A DNA stretch of 64,000 bases from Pisaster brevispinus (lineage: Eukaryota; Echinodermata; Asteroidea; Forcipulatida; Asteriidae): contig JAMKCF010000002.1 of the NCBI GenBank assembly GCA_023634235.1, forward strand, positions 8,688,722 to 8,752,721. Reading direction: 5' to 3'. The notes under the pieces are model-generated. The model had not been told where the DNA came from. It saw only the letters and a program-made list of their open reading frames with translations, and ran no database searches. The position numbers and the translations under genes are program-made. Numbering within the stretch: the first letter of the stretch is position 1; each line of letters opens with the position of its first letter. Positions 22,554 to 33,075 of the stretch are shown here, piece after piece.

Positions 22554-24113
22554 TCCGGGATCCGGAATCTTTTCAATTGAATTGTAACTTGAATTTACTA
22601 CCTTCAACAGCACTTAATGAGAAAAAGATCCAAGAGTCCTTTGCATTTATTATTAAAAACTATTTTCTTCACTTACGTCAACGATCGTTTTCCAGTTCTC
22701 ACGAAATTCCGGTTTCCGTATGGTGAAACTCGCATGTGATCTCAACAGATCAGGGATCAGGAGCATCAAGGGTGTTTCCGTTCCACCCACATAGCGTACA
22801 ACAGGTTATAACAAAAAGGGACTTAGACTTGATGTGCCCCAATTACCGAATTACCCCAACTATAGTTGGGCTCGACCAACTATAGTTTGAAAGCTGCAAC
22901 CTTAGTTTTTTATATAACTCTATGGTCCAGCTGTAGACCTTTCCATTGTTGATAAACAAACAGCGCTGATTGGCATGAACCGCCGAATGTTAGTAAAGCA
23001 TTCAATCGTGTTAACAGATGTTTTAACCAAATTCAACATATTCGGCAAGCTTCTAATTAAATACAATACCTCCCATGATCGGTTGCTTTGTTTCCAATAA
23101 TGTTTCCGATAAATTCAACACTATTTTTTAATATTTGTGTAACGTTGTTACAAACTGTAGCTATCTGTTTATGTTTTGCATTTGATGGCTTTCCATAGTT
23201 TTCCAACCTGGGTTGGCAAAAACTTGGGCTGTGACGTTGCAAAAGAAACGTCTGTTGGTACAGTTGGACAAAATTTAACCATAGTTGGAGCAAAATATGG
23301 GCAAAACCAAAACAGATTCATGATCTTCGCCCTCTGTTGACAAGAAATAAACGCCACGTCATTTGGACTGGGAGGGACGGGTCAACAAAAGAGAGATCAC
23401 CCTTTGACCGAGAAGGTATTTTTTTTATCAGATAATGAGTTACAAACGTGTACACGTTTATCTGCAAACAAATAATGTACATTAATAATAGTAAGATTTT
23501 GGTGTACATTTAAAACTCGTCACGTCATAATATTGTCTGTCGGGTCGTACTCGATGACTGACATGCCTGTTCATCCTTCGAGAGGGCATCTCCGTCAAGT
23601 ATGGACAAGGCCATTTTAATACTGCAATTAAAGCTAAAGGGCACTTCCATCGGAAGCTCTATTCTTAAAGTATGTGAGAAACTGTTGAAGGGACACCAAG
23701 GCCAAGTCCAGGGGCAACATAGTGTGGCCTCTCAGCCTCCCGCGTGTTATTCCAGGTCTGTCATGAATGTCAAGGTGACCAGACGATTCAAATCTAGTGG
23801 TGATAGCTTAGCCTGCCCGGCGCTAATATGATGTGTGGACAAAGCAACCAAAAACACCCGTCTGACGATAGGTATGATACGGCGCACACACTGCATGATG
23901 CATGCTAAATTTGGTAACAACACAAGTGAAAGTACCTTCCGATAGTATGAATTCATAGTTTCTGTCACGTGCATTGCACACTGATAAATTACCCACACAG
24001 GATCTATATACAGCTTTATACGTCCCATTTGAAGGACGCAGATGGAACTAACTTGAACCAACACATCGGATCGAGTGTGTAACGGTTGACCACTCCGCCA
24101 CGACATGCCGCTG
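22554..24113. other. Spacer, no gene recognised
   Basis: No protein family or RNA was recognised. A small inverted repeat, 'caactatagttggg', is present near 22858. Short open frames here do not resemble known proteins. Confidence 0.4.
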
Positions 24114-24118
24114 TCATA

Positions 24119-24292
24119 TGTTATGGGTTCATTAGATTGAGACTCAAAGGAAAGAGGCAATGACTACTTGACTTGTTTAAGAACTCTTTGGGTCATGTTC
24201 AGTCCACGTAATGCTTTAGTACATGAGTTGTATTATACATTATAAGTTGTCAATAGAGGGCGGTATACAAGATGAGTGGTATACTCTCAACA
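24119..24292 (-). repeat. 3' LTR of the Gypsy element
   Basis: 174 bp, identical to the 5' LTR except for one C/T transition (24268 versus 28848). Confidence 0.95.
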
Positions 24293-24307
24293 TCTCCTTT
24301 CTTTTTT
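24293..24307 (-). promoter_or_regulatory. Polypurine tract of the Gypsy element
   Basis: In element sense AAAAAAGAAAGGAGA directly abuts the 3' LTR. This is the usual plus-strand priming site. Confidence 0.85.
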
Positions 24308-24454
24308 AAGTCAAATGTTCAATTGAAATGTTCATCTCCAGAAGTTCAATTAAAAAGTTGAGTAATGTAAAAACTTATAATTGACTCAGGAATATTTGAT
24401 TTGTTGGTTTCTTGAGTTCATGACAGTATTTAGTGTCCAATGTCATGTGACAAA

Positions 24455-27400
24455 CTACTTAAGGATAAAATCCTTGTATTTGGATGGTGGTTTGATGTTT
24501 GATCTAGTACGAGTGGATTTCACTGAACTCTTGCCAGGGCTCGGTGGAATCTCTGCTGGGTTGGTTGGACCTTTTGATTTGTCCATCTGAGCATTCACTG
24601 GTTCATCCTGTAGACCATTTGAAGTAGAAACTGCTGGCGGTTGAACTGTTGCTCCACTCGAGTTGGTCACCTCTGTCTGAAGAGTAGATGCGCGTAGATG
24701 TTTACGGTTACGTCTTAGCACTTGTCCATTATCTAGTTCAATGAGACATGAACGTGATCCATCACTGTCAACGCATCTGCCTTGTTTCCACTGGATGTTG
24801 TGGTTGTTTGGCTGCAATCTGATTGGCTTTCCAATTTGCAACTGAGGTAGGGGTTTAGCGGTTTTGTCATACTGTTGTTTGGCTCTCTGTTTCTGGTGTC
24901 TAATGGTCTCCGGTACTCCTGTGATAATCTTCGGTTGAAGACAGACCTCTGTTGTCGGCAGTAGGGTACGTGTTCGTCGAGACATCAGTTTCTGTACTGG
25001 ACTGCTACCATTTGCAGCGGGTGTGTTACGCCAGTCTAGAATCGCAAGATGTAGATCCTGTTTTGCTTTGGTCACCTTCTTGATGATGTTTTTCGCAATT
25101 TTGACAGCTGATTCTGCTTTTCCATTGCTCTGACTGTGGTATGGTGAGGATGTTTGGTGCTCGAACTCCCACTCTCTACTGAATTCCTCATAATCTGCGG
25201 CTATGAACTGAGGACCGTTGTCGGTGACAACCTTCTGTGGTATGCCGTGTCTGGAAAACTGTTGTTTTGTATGTTCAATGATGGTTTCTGCTCGTGTATC
25301 TGTGAGCTTGTCAAGTTCCCAGAAATCGCTGTAGTGATCAACGGTTATCAGGTAGTCGGTATGTCTGTAGTGAAAAAGATCCTGACTGACTATACTCCAT
25401 CCTCGTTCCGGTATCTCGTAAGACATCATCGGTTCCTTCTGCTGTTTGTTGAGGAACTCGTTACAGGCATCGCATTGACTGACTCTGTCTTTTATCTGAC
25501 TTGTCATCCCTGGCCAATATAACACTTCTCTAGCCCGACGGAGGCAAGCTTCTGCACCAAGATGACTGGAGTGAACTCGCATCAGCATCAGGCTCTGCAT
25601 TGATTTGGGTATGATGGCTCGCATTCCTTTATACATTGTGCCATCTTGTACTGTGATCTCATCTCGAAATCCAAAGAACTCGCGGATACACACTGGAACT
25701 TCATCTCTGTTCTCTGGCCATCCTCCCAGTACAACTGTCTTCAGCGTTTGAAGTACTGGATCTTCCTTCGTCGCATTTTTGATTTGAAGTTGAGTAGTAT
25801 CTTTCATTCGGATGTATTTGGATTGTTGGATTGATTCAATTTCCGCATACAGTTGCTCTTCTTGTCTGAGATGAAATATCTGATGTTCAGACAGTTGGCT
25901 CGTTCCGGTTGTCTTCAAGTATGCTCTGCTCAGCATGTCGGCAATGTACATCTGACTGCCAGGTAGGTACTGCACCTTCAAGTTGTACTTCTGTAATCTC
26001 AAGAGCATACGTTGAAGTCGTTTTGGCGCTGTATGTATCGGCTTGGTGAATATTGGAACCAAAGGCTTGTGGTCAGTATTCACAGTGATCATCTCTCTAC
26101 CATGTAGATATTGATCAAATCGCTCACATGAGAAAACTATGGCTAGACACTCTTTCTCGATTTGTGCATAGTTTTGCTCTGCAGATGTGAGGGTACGGGA
26201 CGCAAACACAACTGGTTGCCCGTTCTGAAGGAGAGTTGCTCCTAGTCCTTTTTCTGAGGCATCACATTGGATTGTGACTTCTTCCTTCAAGTCGTAATAC
26301 TTGAGTACTGGAGCGCTAGTGATCATGTCCTTTATTTGTTTGAAGGACTCTTCTTGCTGTGACTGCCAAGTGAATAGCGCTGAGCTCTCAGTCAATTTTC
26401 GTAGTGGCTCACTTACATCTGCAAGCCTTGGCAAGTATCGGGAAAGGTAGTTGATGCATCCTAGCAGACGCTGGACCGCTTTCTTCGAGTCTGGTCTTGT
26501 CATGTTCTGAATCGCTTCTACCTTGCGTGGATCTGGTCGTACTCCATTGCTAGTCAACCTTTGACCCATGTATGTTACTTCACTGAGGCGCAGTCTGAGC
26601 TTTTTCCTGTTGAGCTTCAGATTTGTCTCTCTGGCACGTTGCAGTACTGCTCTCAGGTTTCTATCGTGTTCAGCTATGTCACAGCCATACACAAGAATAT
26701 CATCAGCGATGACGGCTGTTCCAGGTACGCCCTGTACAATCTCGATCTGTCGTCGCTGGTATTCTTCTGGAGCCGAATTTATCCCAAATGGCATTCTGAG
26801 ATAGCGATATCTGCCAAATGGAGTCCAAAATGTTGTTAAGTACGAGCTTTCTTCATCGAGTTTCACTTGATGAAATCCTTCTTTCGCATCAAGGACAGTG
26901 AAGAATTTTGCGTTAGCTAGTGTTGGCAATATCTCATCGAGTGTTGGCATCTGGTATTTGGGTCGCTTTATGGCTTTATTTAGCTCGCGTGGATCTAGGC
27001 AAATTCGCATCTTTCCTGGCTTATCCACTACTACTAGGCTACTTATCCATGCTGTTGGCTCAGTTACCTTTGCTATGATGCGTCGTTTCTCCAATTCACA
27101 TATTTTGTCATAGAGTTTATCCTTCATGGGAACTGGAACACGTCGTGGTGCATTCTGGACCGGTCTCACAGTAGGATCAATCTCAATGTGGTAATCTCCC
27201 GCAAGGCATCCAAGTCCTTCGAACACATCCTTGAATTCGTTAACCAAATCTTGCTCTGATATGGCTTCAACTGCATCATGTTGTACAACACTATTGACTG
27301 CATCATCTATGTGTACACTTATGAGACCCATCTGTGTACATGTCTGGCTTGACAGTAGTGGAGGTTGTTTAGCATTAACTATTTTGAAGTTAAGTCGATG

Positions 27401-28591
27401 TTGATGTCCTTTGTAGTGACATTTGAGATTACATTCTCCCATGACATCAATGATACTGTCATTATACAGCTTCAACTTGGCAGTAGATTTCTTGATTTTG
27501 GGGTCTGACGTCTGGTGAAGTTTGCACAAGCTGGCAAAGGACATTACATTGCATGTCGCCCCCGTGTCAATTTGACATTTGACTACAATCTCACCGTCGT
27601 CTGCATCGAATGTTAATGGAACAGTAAGCATTCTGTTTCCACTGTTGACAGCCCCAATCAGCTGTATGCCAAAAATTGATTCATCAGAATCAGTATCTGA
27701 AGAAGCTTCGTGTATTTGATTGAGTTTCTTCTGTCTGCATACCAACTGGAAGTGATTCATCTTTCCACACTGTGAGCATTTTTTTCCATAAGCTGGACAT
27801 TTATCTCTGTTACGCTCATGTGAGGAGCCACAATATTTGCAGGTTTGCACTTTTTGACTCTGCTTGTCATCTTTGTGCTTAGTTTTGTTCTTATTGTGCT
27901 GCTTCCGGCCACTGGAGGATTCTTTGCTTTTGCGGTGCTCACTGGATTTTTGTTTCTTCACATAGCTTACTGTTTCAGTGAGGGGAACATCTATTTTCTT
28001 TAGTTGTTCTTGAGTAAGCTCACTTATCCTCAGGCTTTCAATTGCTCGCTTCAAATCACACTCTTTTTCTCTGAAGAGACGTGCTCTGGCAGCTTTATCT
28101 TTGGTACCAAGCACTAACCTGTCTCGAATCATCTCTGTTTCAAGCTGAGTGAATTTGCATTTCTCCGCCAGTTGCCTCAATCTAATAACATACTGATCCA
28201 CAGTTTCATTCGGCTGCTGATCTGCGGTATGAAATATGTATCTCTCATATAGTAGATTTCTGGACGGAGCAAAATGTACCTGAAGCTTATCTAGGATAGT
28301 AGTGTGGCTTTTCAATTCATCATCTGTGAGCTGAAGTTGCTTAAGAATGTTCTTGCATTCTTTCCCCATAACACTTTTGAGCAGAGCAACTTGGATTGAT
28401 TCATCCTTTTTATCTAGCTCTACAGCTTTACGATAATCTTCGAAACTCTCTCTGAAAAAACTCCAGTTATTGGCAAGATCCCCTTTACAGTTCATTGATT
28501 CTGGTGGCGGTATTTGATATGACGCCATCGTGTGTATCGGCGTATGTACATACACACATGTGCTTGGTTTATAGAGAAAATGGCTCACCAA
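24455..28591 (-). CDS. Gag-Pol polyprotein of the Gypsy element (1378 codons)
   Basis: One uninterrupted frame. A second Met at residue 22 (MASYQIPPPESMN) fits gag N-termini better than the first. The order is gag helical domain (~30-190), CX2C plus zinc knuckle CSQCGKMNHFQLVC (~270), and aspartic protease QIDTGATCNVMS (~342). Reverse transcriptase follows with YLRMPFGINSAPEEY and IADDILVYG (~629), then RNase H (CDASEKGLGATL ~775, TDHKPL). Integrase has a zinc-binding region (HSSHLG ~1005, CDAC) and a DDE core (VDHYSDF ~1083, TDNGPQF ~1125, GKAESAV ~1160), followed by a C-terminal tail. The catalytic box reads IADD where retroviral enzymes have YxDD; I recall ADD variants in Gypsy relatives. 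All core catalytic residues are visible, so the protein may be active. Confidence 0.95.
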   Translation of the reverse strand: MVSHFLYKPSTCVYVHTPIHTMASYQIPPPESMNCKGDLANNWSFFRESFEDYRKAVELDKKDESIQVALLKSVMGKECKNILKQLQLTDDELKSHTTILDKLQVHFAPSRNLLYERYIFHTADQQPNETVDQYVIRLRQLAEKCKFTQLETEMIRDRLVLGTKDKAARARLFREKECDLKRAIESLRISELTQEQLKKIDVPLTETVSYVKKQKSSEHRKSKESSSGRKQHNKNKTKHKDDKQSQKVQTCKYCGSSHERNRDKCPAYGKKCSQCGKMNHFQLVCRQKKLNQIHEASSDTDSDESIFGIQLIGAVNSGNRMLTVPLTFDADDGEIVVKCQIDTGATCNVMSFASLCKLHQTSDPKIKKSTAKLKLYNDSIIDVMGECNLKCHYKGHQHRLNFKIVNAKQPPLLSSQTCTQMGLISVHIDDAVNSVVQHDAVEAISEQDLVNEFKDVFEGLGCLAGDYHIEIDPTVRPVQNAPRRVPVPMKDKLYDKICELEKRRIIAKVTEPTAWISSLVVVDKPGKMRICLDPRELNKAIKRPKYQMPTLDEILPTLANAKFFTVLDAKEGFHQVKLDEESSYLTTFWTPFGRYRYLRMPFGINSAPEEYQRRQIEIVQGVPGTAVIADDILVYGCDIAEHDRNLRAVLQRARETNLKLNRKKLRLRLSEVTYMGQRLTSNGVRPDPRKVEAIQNMTRPDSKKAVQRLLGCINYLSRYLPRLADVSEPLRKLTESSALFTWQSQQEESFKQIKDMITSAPVLKYYDLKEEVTIQCDASEKGLGATLLQNGQPVVFASRTLTSAEQNYAQIEKECLAIVFSCERFDQYLHGREMITVNTDHKPLVPIFTKPIHTAPKRLQRMLLRLQKYNLKVQYLPGSQMYIADMLSRAYLKTTGTSQLSEHQIFHLRQEEQLYAEIESIQQSKYIRMKDTTQLQIKNATKEDPVLQTLKTVVLGGWPENRDEVPVCIREFFGFRDEITVQDGTMYKGMRAIIPKSMQSLMLMRVHSSHLGAEACLRRAREVLYWPGMTSQIKDRVSQCDACNEFLNKQQKEPMMSYEIPERGWSIVSQDLFHYRHTDYLITVDHYSDFWELDKLTDTRAETIIEHTKQQFSRHGIPQKVVTDNGPQFIAADYEEFSREWEFEHQTSSPYHSQSNGKAESAVKIAKNIIKKVTKAKQDLHLAILDWRNTPAANGSSPVQKLMSRRTRTLLPTTEVCLQPKIITGVPETIRHQKQRAKQQYDKTAKPLPQLQIGKPIRLQPNNHNIQWKQGRCVDSDGSRSCLIELDNGQVLRRNRKHLRASTLQTEVTNSSGATVQPPAVSTSNGLQDEPVNAQMDKSKGPTNPAEIPPSPGKSSVKSTRTRSNIKPPSKYKDFILK

Positions 28592-28679
28592 GTAAAACTC
28601 TCTTCTCCGGTTGAAGGCTGGCTACTCCAACTCTCTAAACGATCTCAATCAATTCTCTGATGTTTACTGTTCACTATAT

Positions 28680-28698
28680 CAGCTCACTTCTGACACCA
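28680..28698 (-). promoter_or_regulatory. Primer binding site, tRNA-Leu type
   Basis: Immediately inside the 5' LTR the element reads TGGTGTCAGAAGTGAGCTG. The first 14 bases complement the CCA-bearing 3' end typical of animal tRNA-Leu (recalled). Confidence 0.75.
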
Positions 28699-28872
28699 TG
28701 TTATGGGTTCATTAGATTGAGACTCAAAGGAAAGAGGCAATGACTACTTGACTTGTTTAAGAACTCTTTGGGTCATGTTCAGTCCACGTAATGCTTTAGT
28801 ACATGAGTTGTATTATACATTATAAGTTGTCAATAGAGGGCGGTATATAAGATGAGTGGTATACTCTCAACA
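28699..28872 (-). repeat. 5' LTR of the Gypsy element
   Basis: 174 bp with TG...CA ends. In element sense it begins TGTTGAGAGTATACC and ends CATAACA. A TATATA-like box is present near 28843-28850. Confidence 0.95.
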
Positions 28873-28877
28873 TCATA

Positions 28878-30092
28878 CACTTGCTGTACGTCACACCATC
28901 ACAAACAATATTCATGTTTTAGTGTAATTGAAGGATTGTTTGGGGGAAAGAATCGATTCGTTAAAATAACGGCCTTGCCTTGGCCCTATAGGCCTAGAGA
29001 TTTTAATAAACAGAAATCACCGCCGTGGCTATTCCCATGAAACATCAAATCGATTTCAGTGGTATAAAAAAATACTTACGGCCCCTCCTATTGTTGTGCA
29101 CATTGACTTCATGTTAGAGTGCTACTTTCTCAACTTTAATTCAAAACATTAAACATTGCGCAGAGGGGAGCATTTTATCCGGATGTTTCTGGTACAATTT
29201 TTATTTGATTGAACTAAAAAAAAGCGTGTTCTCTACTAAAATTTTGTCCAAGCACGCCACACTTTCGAGACGGTTCGGTGCCTTCCTTCATCAACAACAT
29301 GCCACAAACCAACAACATGGACAATAAGTTTTTGGGTGGAAATATTCATTTATTAAAAGTGAATATTCATGATTCGCTGCGTCACCGAAAACAAGCACAT
29401 TTGATTGGTTAAATCCTTTGCCATTCATAAACCATGCTGCGCGAAGGGAGGGGGGGGGGGTTGCTGTACACCTTCTTTCGTCCTAAAAAAACAAAAACAA
29501 AAAACAAAAAAACCCAAATACAATTAATGATTAAATGTAACACACACAAACAAATTTGAAGGAAACACTTTTGATGATCATTATTATTTCTCTTTCTTTA
29601 AGAAAATGGCAAACTTTAACTTGTAGTTTAAAGTGCAAGAATACAAGAAAAACACAAACAACTGATACTGGCCAGTATACAATCGTATGACAACAGATCC
29701 TGTAACATGTAGTGGTGAAATCGAGTTCAGTGTACACACTTAAAATTGGTGTTTTGGTACTCCAACTAGATGGGTAAAGTTCAGTCTGAAGTCTGAAACA
29801 ATCTCCGACCTGAGATTTATATTTGTACTGTGTAGCATCAGACTTGGAAGTTGAAATCGGAGATCTAAGATGCTGAGATCTGAGATTGAAATACCCAAAA
29901 GTAAAAATCACTATTTGTTGGACATGAAATGCTTTTACGAATCTTTTAAACCTTTAAATCTTTTAATAAAACATAAACACATGAGACAGTCATGAGACTT
30001 TAGAATCTTTAATAGCCAAAATACATTTAAATTTACATGCACTATTTGCATTGAGCAAATATAAGCAAATGTTCTCGTTATTATTGGACAGG
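28878..30092. other. Spacer, nothing recognised
   Basis: Contains a G-run at about 29448-29460 and an A/C-rich run at 29486-29520. A 126-codon minus frame (29531-29911) has no recognisable features. Confidence 0.4.
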
Positions 30093-30277
30093 AATCCACG
30101 ACGAGTATGGCCAAGCTCGAACAAGAACCAGTGTCGACTGTATTTTCAGGTAGTTCCCAGCACGTTTTTTTTAGTATGAGTCCTGCCATTACATATTAAG
30201 CCGCAAGTCGACAACAATGGTTCTTGTGCGAACTTGACCCATTTGTCAGTAGTTGACCTGGTTCAAGTCAGTGGTTC
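30093..30277 (+). mobile_element. MITE-like element, copy 1 of a two-copy family
   Basis: Contains 'tatggccaagctcgaacaag', 'ggtagttcccagcacgtttt' and 'gtgcgaacttgacccatttg', then 'ttcaagtcagtggttcg'. The same order occurs on the minus strand at 55223-55400. The internal GTCGAC-bearing arms are mutually inverted, giving hairpin ends. Confidence 0.6.
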
Positions 30278-30569
30278 GATGCGTCTTCTATTTCTGTAAA
30301 AAACTTTGACATAACAACATTGGCATTTTGGCTTAGGCTTCATCTGCTTCTTGGAGTCCGTTTCGAAGGCGCGCGTATAAAAACGGAGCAGGCCTGAGCA
30401 GGAGCTGTGGCTGGAGCCAAAGCCCTTGTGGACGGTCCACTGCCTTTATCCGCTAGGATAAACACAGGCACTGGTCTTACAGGCCCAAACAATTATTTCA
30501 GGGAATAAACTTACAGTGACGGATGCTTTCAATTTCGCACGGACTTCGGACACGCACACACAACCTTAC

Positions 30570-30760
30570 GGATCCGGTTTGTGGGGTACTGCTATTGTTG
30601 TTCTATTGTTCCCTTTTCTAAAGAATTCCCTTGTGGGGCCCTATTGTTCCTATTGAAATTGCCTTGTGGGGTCCATTGTTCCATTGTTAAAAGTACCCCG
30701 TAAGTTGGCATGTGTAAGGGCACCCACACGCACACACACACAGGCCGGAGCATACAATGT
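30570..30760. repeat. Repeat with CCCTTGTGGGGTCCATTGTT modules and CA microsatellite
   Basis: 'cttgtggggccctattgttc' and 'cttgtggggtccattgttcc' repeat in tandem, then 'gtaagttggcatgtgtaagg' runs into a CACACA tract. A related segment occurs inverted at about 41470-41800. Confidence 0.55.
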
Positions 30761-31489
30761 AAATGTACTTAGTATAAAACAAACTGGCGGGGCGGCCGGC
30801 GGCCAGAAGTTACATTTTAGTGCCATCTGTGTTTGTTGTCACAGTGAAGTTATAATTATCGGTTTTGTCAGAAATCAAATAGGTTTGCGAAAGAAATAGT
30901 GACTTCCTGTTTACAAGACATTTCCCAAATCAATGAAAATTATTGATATTAGTCGTTGGCTCTTAAGGTGACTCTTCATTTTGTATTAATATTTATGCTT
31001 TTATGTTCTTCTATATCCCTCTTTTTATATGTTTTGGATCATTTCTTGAGTGTTCCCCTCAGGGTGCAACACACTAAATAGGCAATAATTCATGCACCAA
31101 GCTGATTATCATAATTTGAAACCCCACAAAACCCCACAAAAAATTGTAACGTTTTGGAGGTCATGCAATTAATTGATTGTGTAATTACAAGAATCTATCA
31201 CAACCTGGGGGTTCTGTGTTTACAGCTTTTGAGGAAAATTTGCAAAATTTAAGCTTAAAAGTTGGTCCTATTTGGCCTGGGAATGGGAGGAGATGTTTTT
31301 CTGGGCTAATTCGGAAAAATTCCAAACGGCTGACCAGCCAAAAATTGAAAAGAAATCTGAAGTTTCATTACCTGGAAATGTATTTGGTGTTCAAGAGGCT
31401 GATGAGAAACTTGTGCACCCCTCAAGACTGTTGGCCCATTGGTTTACTTATCTGGCGAACTTTTGTGTTGATTTTCTATGCATTTGTGT

Positions 31490-31690
31490 GTGTTTGTATT
31501 GCCAACCCTCCGAGGACATTTTACAATAGGGACAATAGGTCCTCACTAGTCGGTTCTTTGTTTTCAGGTGTCCTCACTAGTCATTTGTGTACAAAACCAA
31601 TGGGGATTGCTTCAATACAGGAACAACAGAAAGTACAATAGGTGTCCTCTAACGTATAGGAGTGCTGTACCTGGGTGTGTGTGTGTGTTT
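31490..31690 (+). repeat. Short direct repeats (TCCTCACTAGTC) with a GT microsatellite
   Basis: 'tcctcactagtc' occurs at about 31540 and 31571. 'acaatagg' modules and a (GT)n run follow near 31675-31690. It probably belongs to the same repeat class as 30570-30760 and 41470-41800. Confidence 0.4.
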
Positions 31691-32968
31691 TTTCTTTTCT
31701 TTTTGCAATCCTCGTGATTCAAGCTAGTAACACGTTTCTTTAAGCAGTGCGGTTTTGCATCGATATTGCAATTGTTTCTTGCTCTTCTTAAAGCACAATC
31801 TGTAAGATTCCCTTATTCTGTATTTTCTAAATGTGTCTTATTGCCAGCTCACTGTTTGCCTACTCTGGTTTATTATCGAAATTTGGGTTTGTCAGATGTC
31901 GTATCGTTTACTTGACCTGATGTACTTATAATATTACATGTCTGCATATTCCTCTGGTGTACGTTTATAGTGTCATGACGGGGTTATTGTGCACTTCAAT
32001 AACAGTTCTTGGAAGGATTTACAAGTGATCGTCTTTATATTTGACGTTAATTCTGGCTATTTTAATCCCTATTTGCACCCATTTTGTATTGTAGTTTAAT
32101 CTCATATAAAACTGACTTCTCTATATTTGTTTCTTTGCAGTTTCACACTGTTTTTTATTAAAACTGTCGAAGAAGTCTGACCGTCTTCTTTTGAGACCTG
32201 TGTTTAACCTCTGCATATAGCTACATACCAACATGTATTGAGGGCAGAAGATTGAGGCTATAGTGTAAAAAAATAACGACAATAATAATAATTATAATAA
32301 TCAGTAATAATCTAAATAAAGTTTGGGGCTTAATCGTACGTCTTACAAATTTAAAGATAGCGATTCGTGATGTTGGAACGTTTAGTTTAAGAACCCCGAG
32401 TGAACCAAAACTGACAACAATATTTGTCCCCTCTTTTTTCGATGAACAAATCAACGGTGAAGACCCTTCATCCTTCTAAATGAAGCGAAACAATCCTTCA
32501 AAACTTAATTATGCATCCGGGTACTCTGCACCCCATTGATGCTCAAGATATGGAGCAGCAGTGCGCACAGCAAAGCGCGTGTTCTGACAATCCGATCATT
32601 ATGCATAATAGGCCCTATACATAATTCGTTTGTACAAGAACGGAAATTGCGTCATAGTTAAACTAAAGTGAAACTCAAAAACGGAATTATAAATCATCTA
32701 TTTCCTGAAAGTATTGTTAGTTTTGAAGCAGATTGCTTTTCCTCAAACACCAAAGCCCAATTCAATGTCACGACGAAGCACTTACATGTGCATTTGGAAA
32801 TGTGCAGAAAGCGAATACAACTGTGTATACTTTCGCAAACAAACGTTCCTGTCCTTGGCTATGTAGCTAACCAAAGAGACGATTGGAGGCACATGTGCTA
32901 GAACAAAGTACCGTCATTTTTTAGTCTAACACTTCTAGTAAAATAGTTGCTTGTTGAGAGGTACAACC

Positions 32969-33075
32969 ATGGTTGTATTCCTACATTATTCGAGTATAGC
33001 CCAGATTGTACATGTACTGGTGTACGTGATATGCTTCACCCTGGATCTCAATGGAGGGGAGTTCTGTACTTATCA
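32969..33075 (+). CDS. EMI/EGF gene exon 1, signal peptide
   Basis: The ATG opens a 35-residue hydrophobic leader followed by GGEFCTY, the first EMI cysteine. Donor CA|GTAAGT, phase 2. Confidence 0.75.

Larger units (their letters stand above)
24114..28877 (-). mobile_element. Ty3/Gypsy LTR retrotransposon, nearly intact
   Basis: A complete element (24119-28872, 4754 bp) flanked by a perfect 5-bp duplication, TCATA, at 24114-24118 and 28873-28877. Both LTRs are 174 bp, begin TGTT and end AACA, and differ at a single position (C at 24268, T at 28848). On the minus strand the order is LTR, tRNA-Leu-type primer site, one gag-pol frame of 1378 codons, purine tract, LTR. The protease-RT-RNase H-integrase order identifies Ty3/Gypsy. 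The short LTRs and single fused frame suggest a Mag/SURL-like lineage, which is inferred. The high LTR identity points to recent insertion. Confidence 0.95.

Noticed and set aside
25154..25522. 122-codon plus-strand frame inside the Gypsy element
   Set aside because: Antisense shadow of the integrase coding sequence.
29531..29911. 126-codon minus-strand frame
   Set aside because: No signal, domain or repeat recognised; codon content looks like A/T-rich noncoding sequence.
31177..31641. 154-codon plus-strand frame
   Set aside because: Runs through the GTCCTCACTAGTC repeat region and has no recognisable domain.
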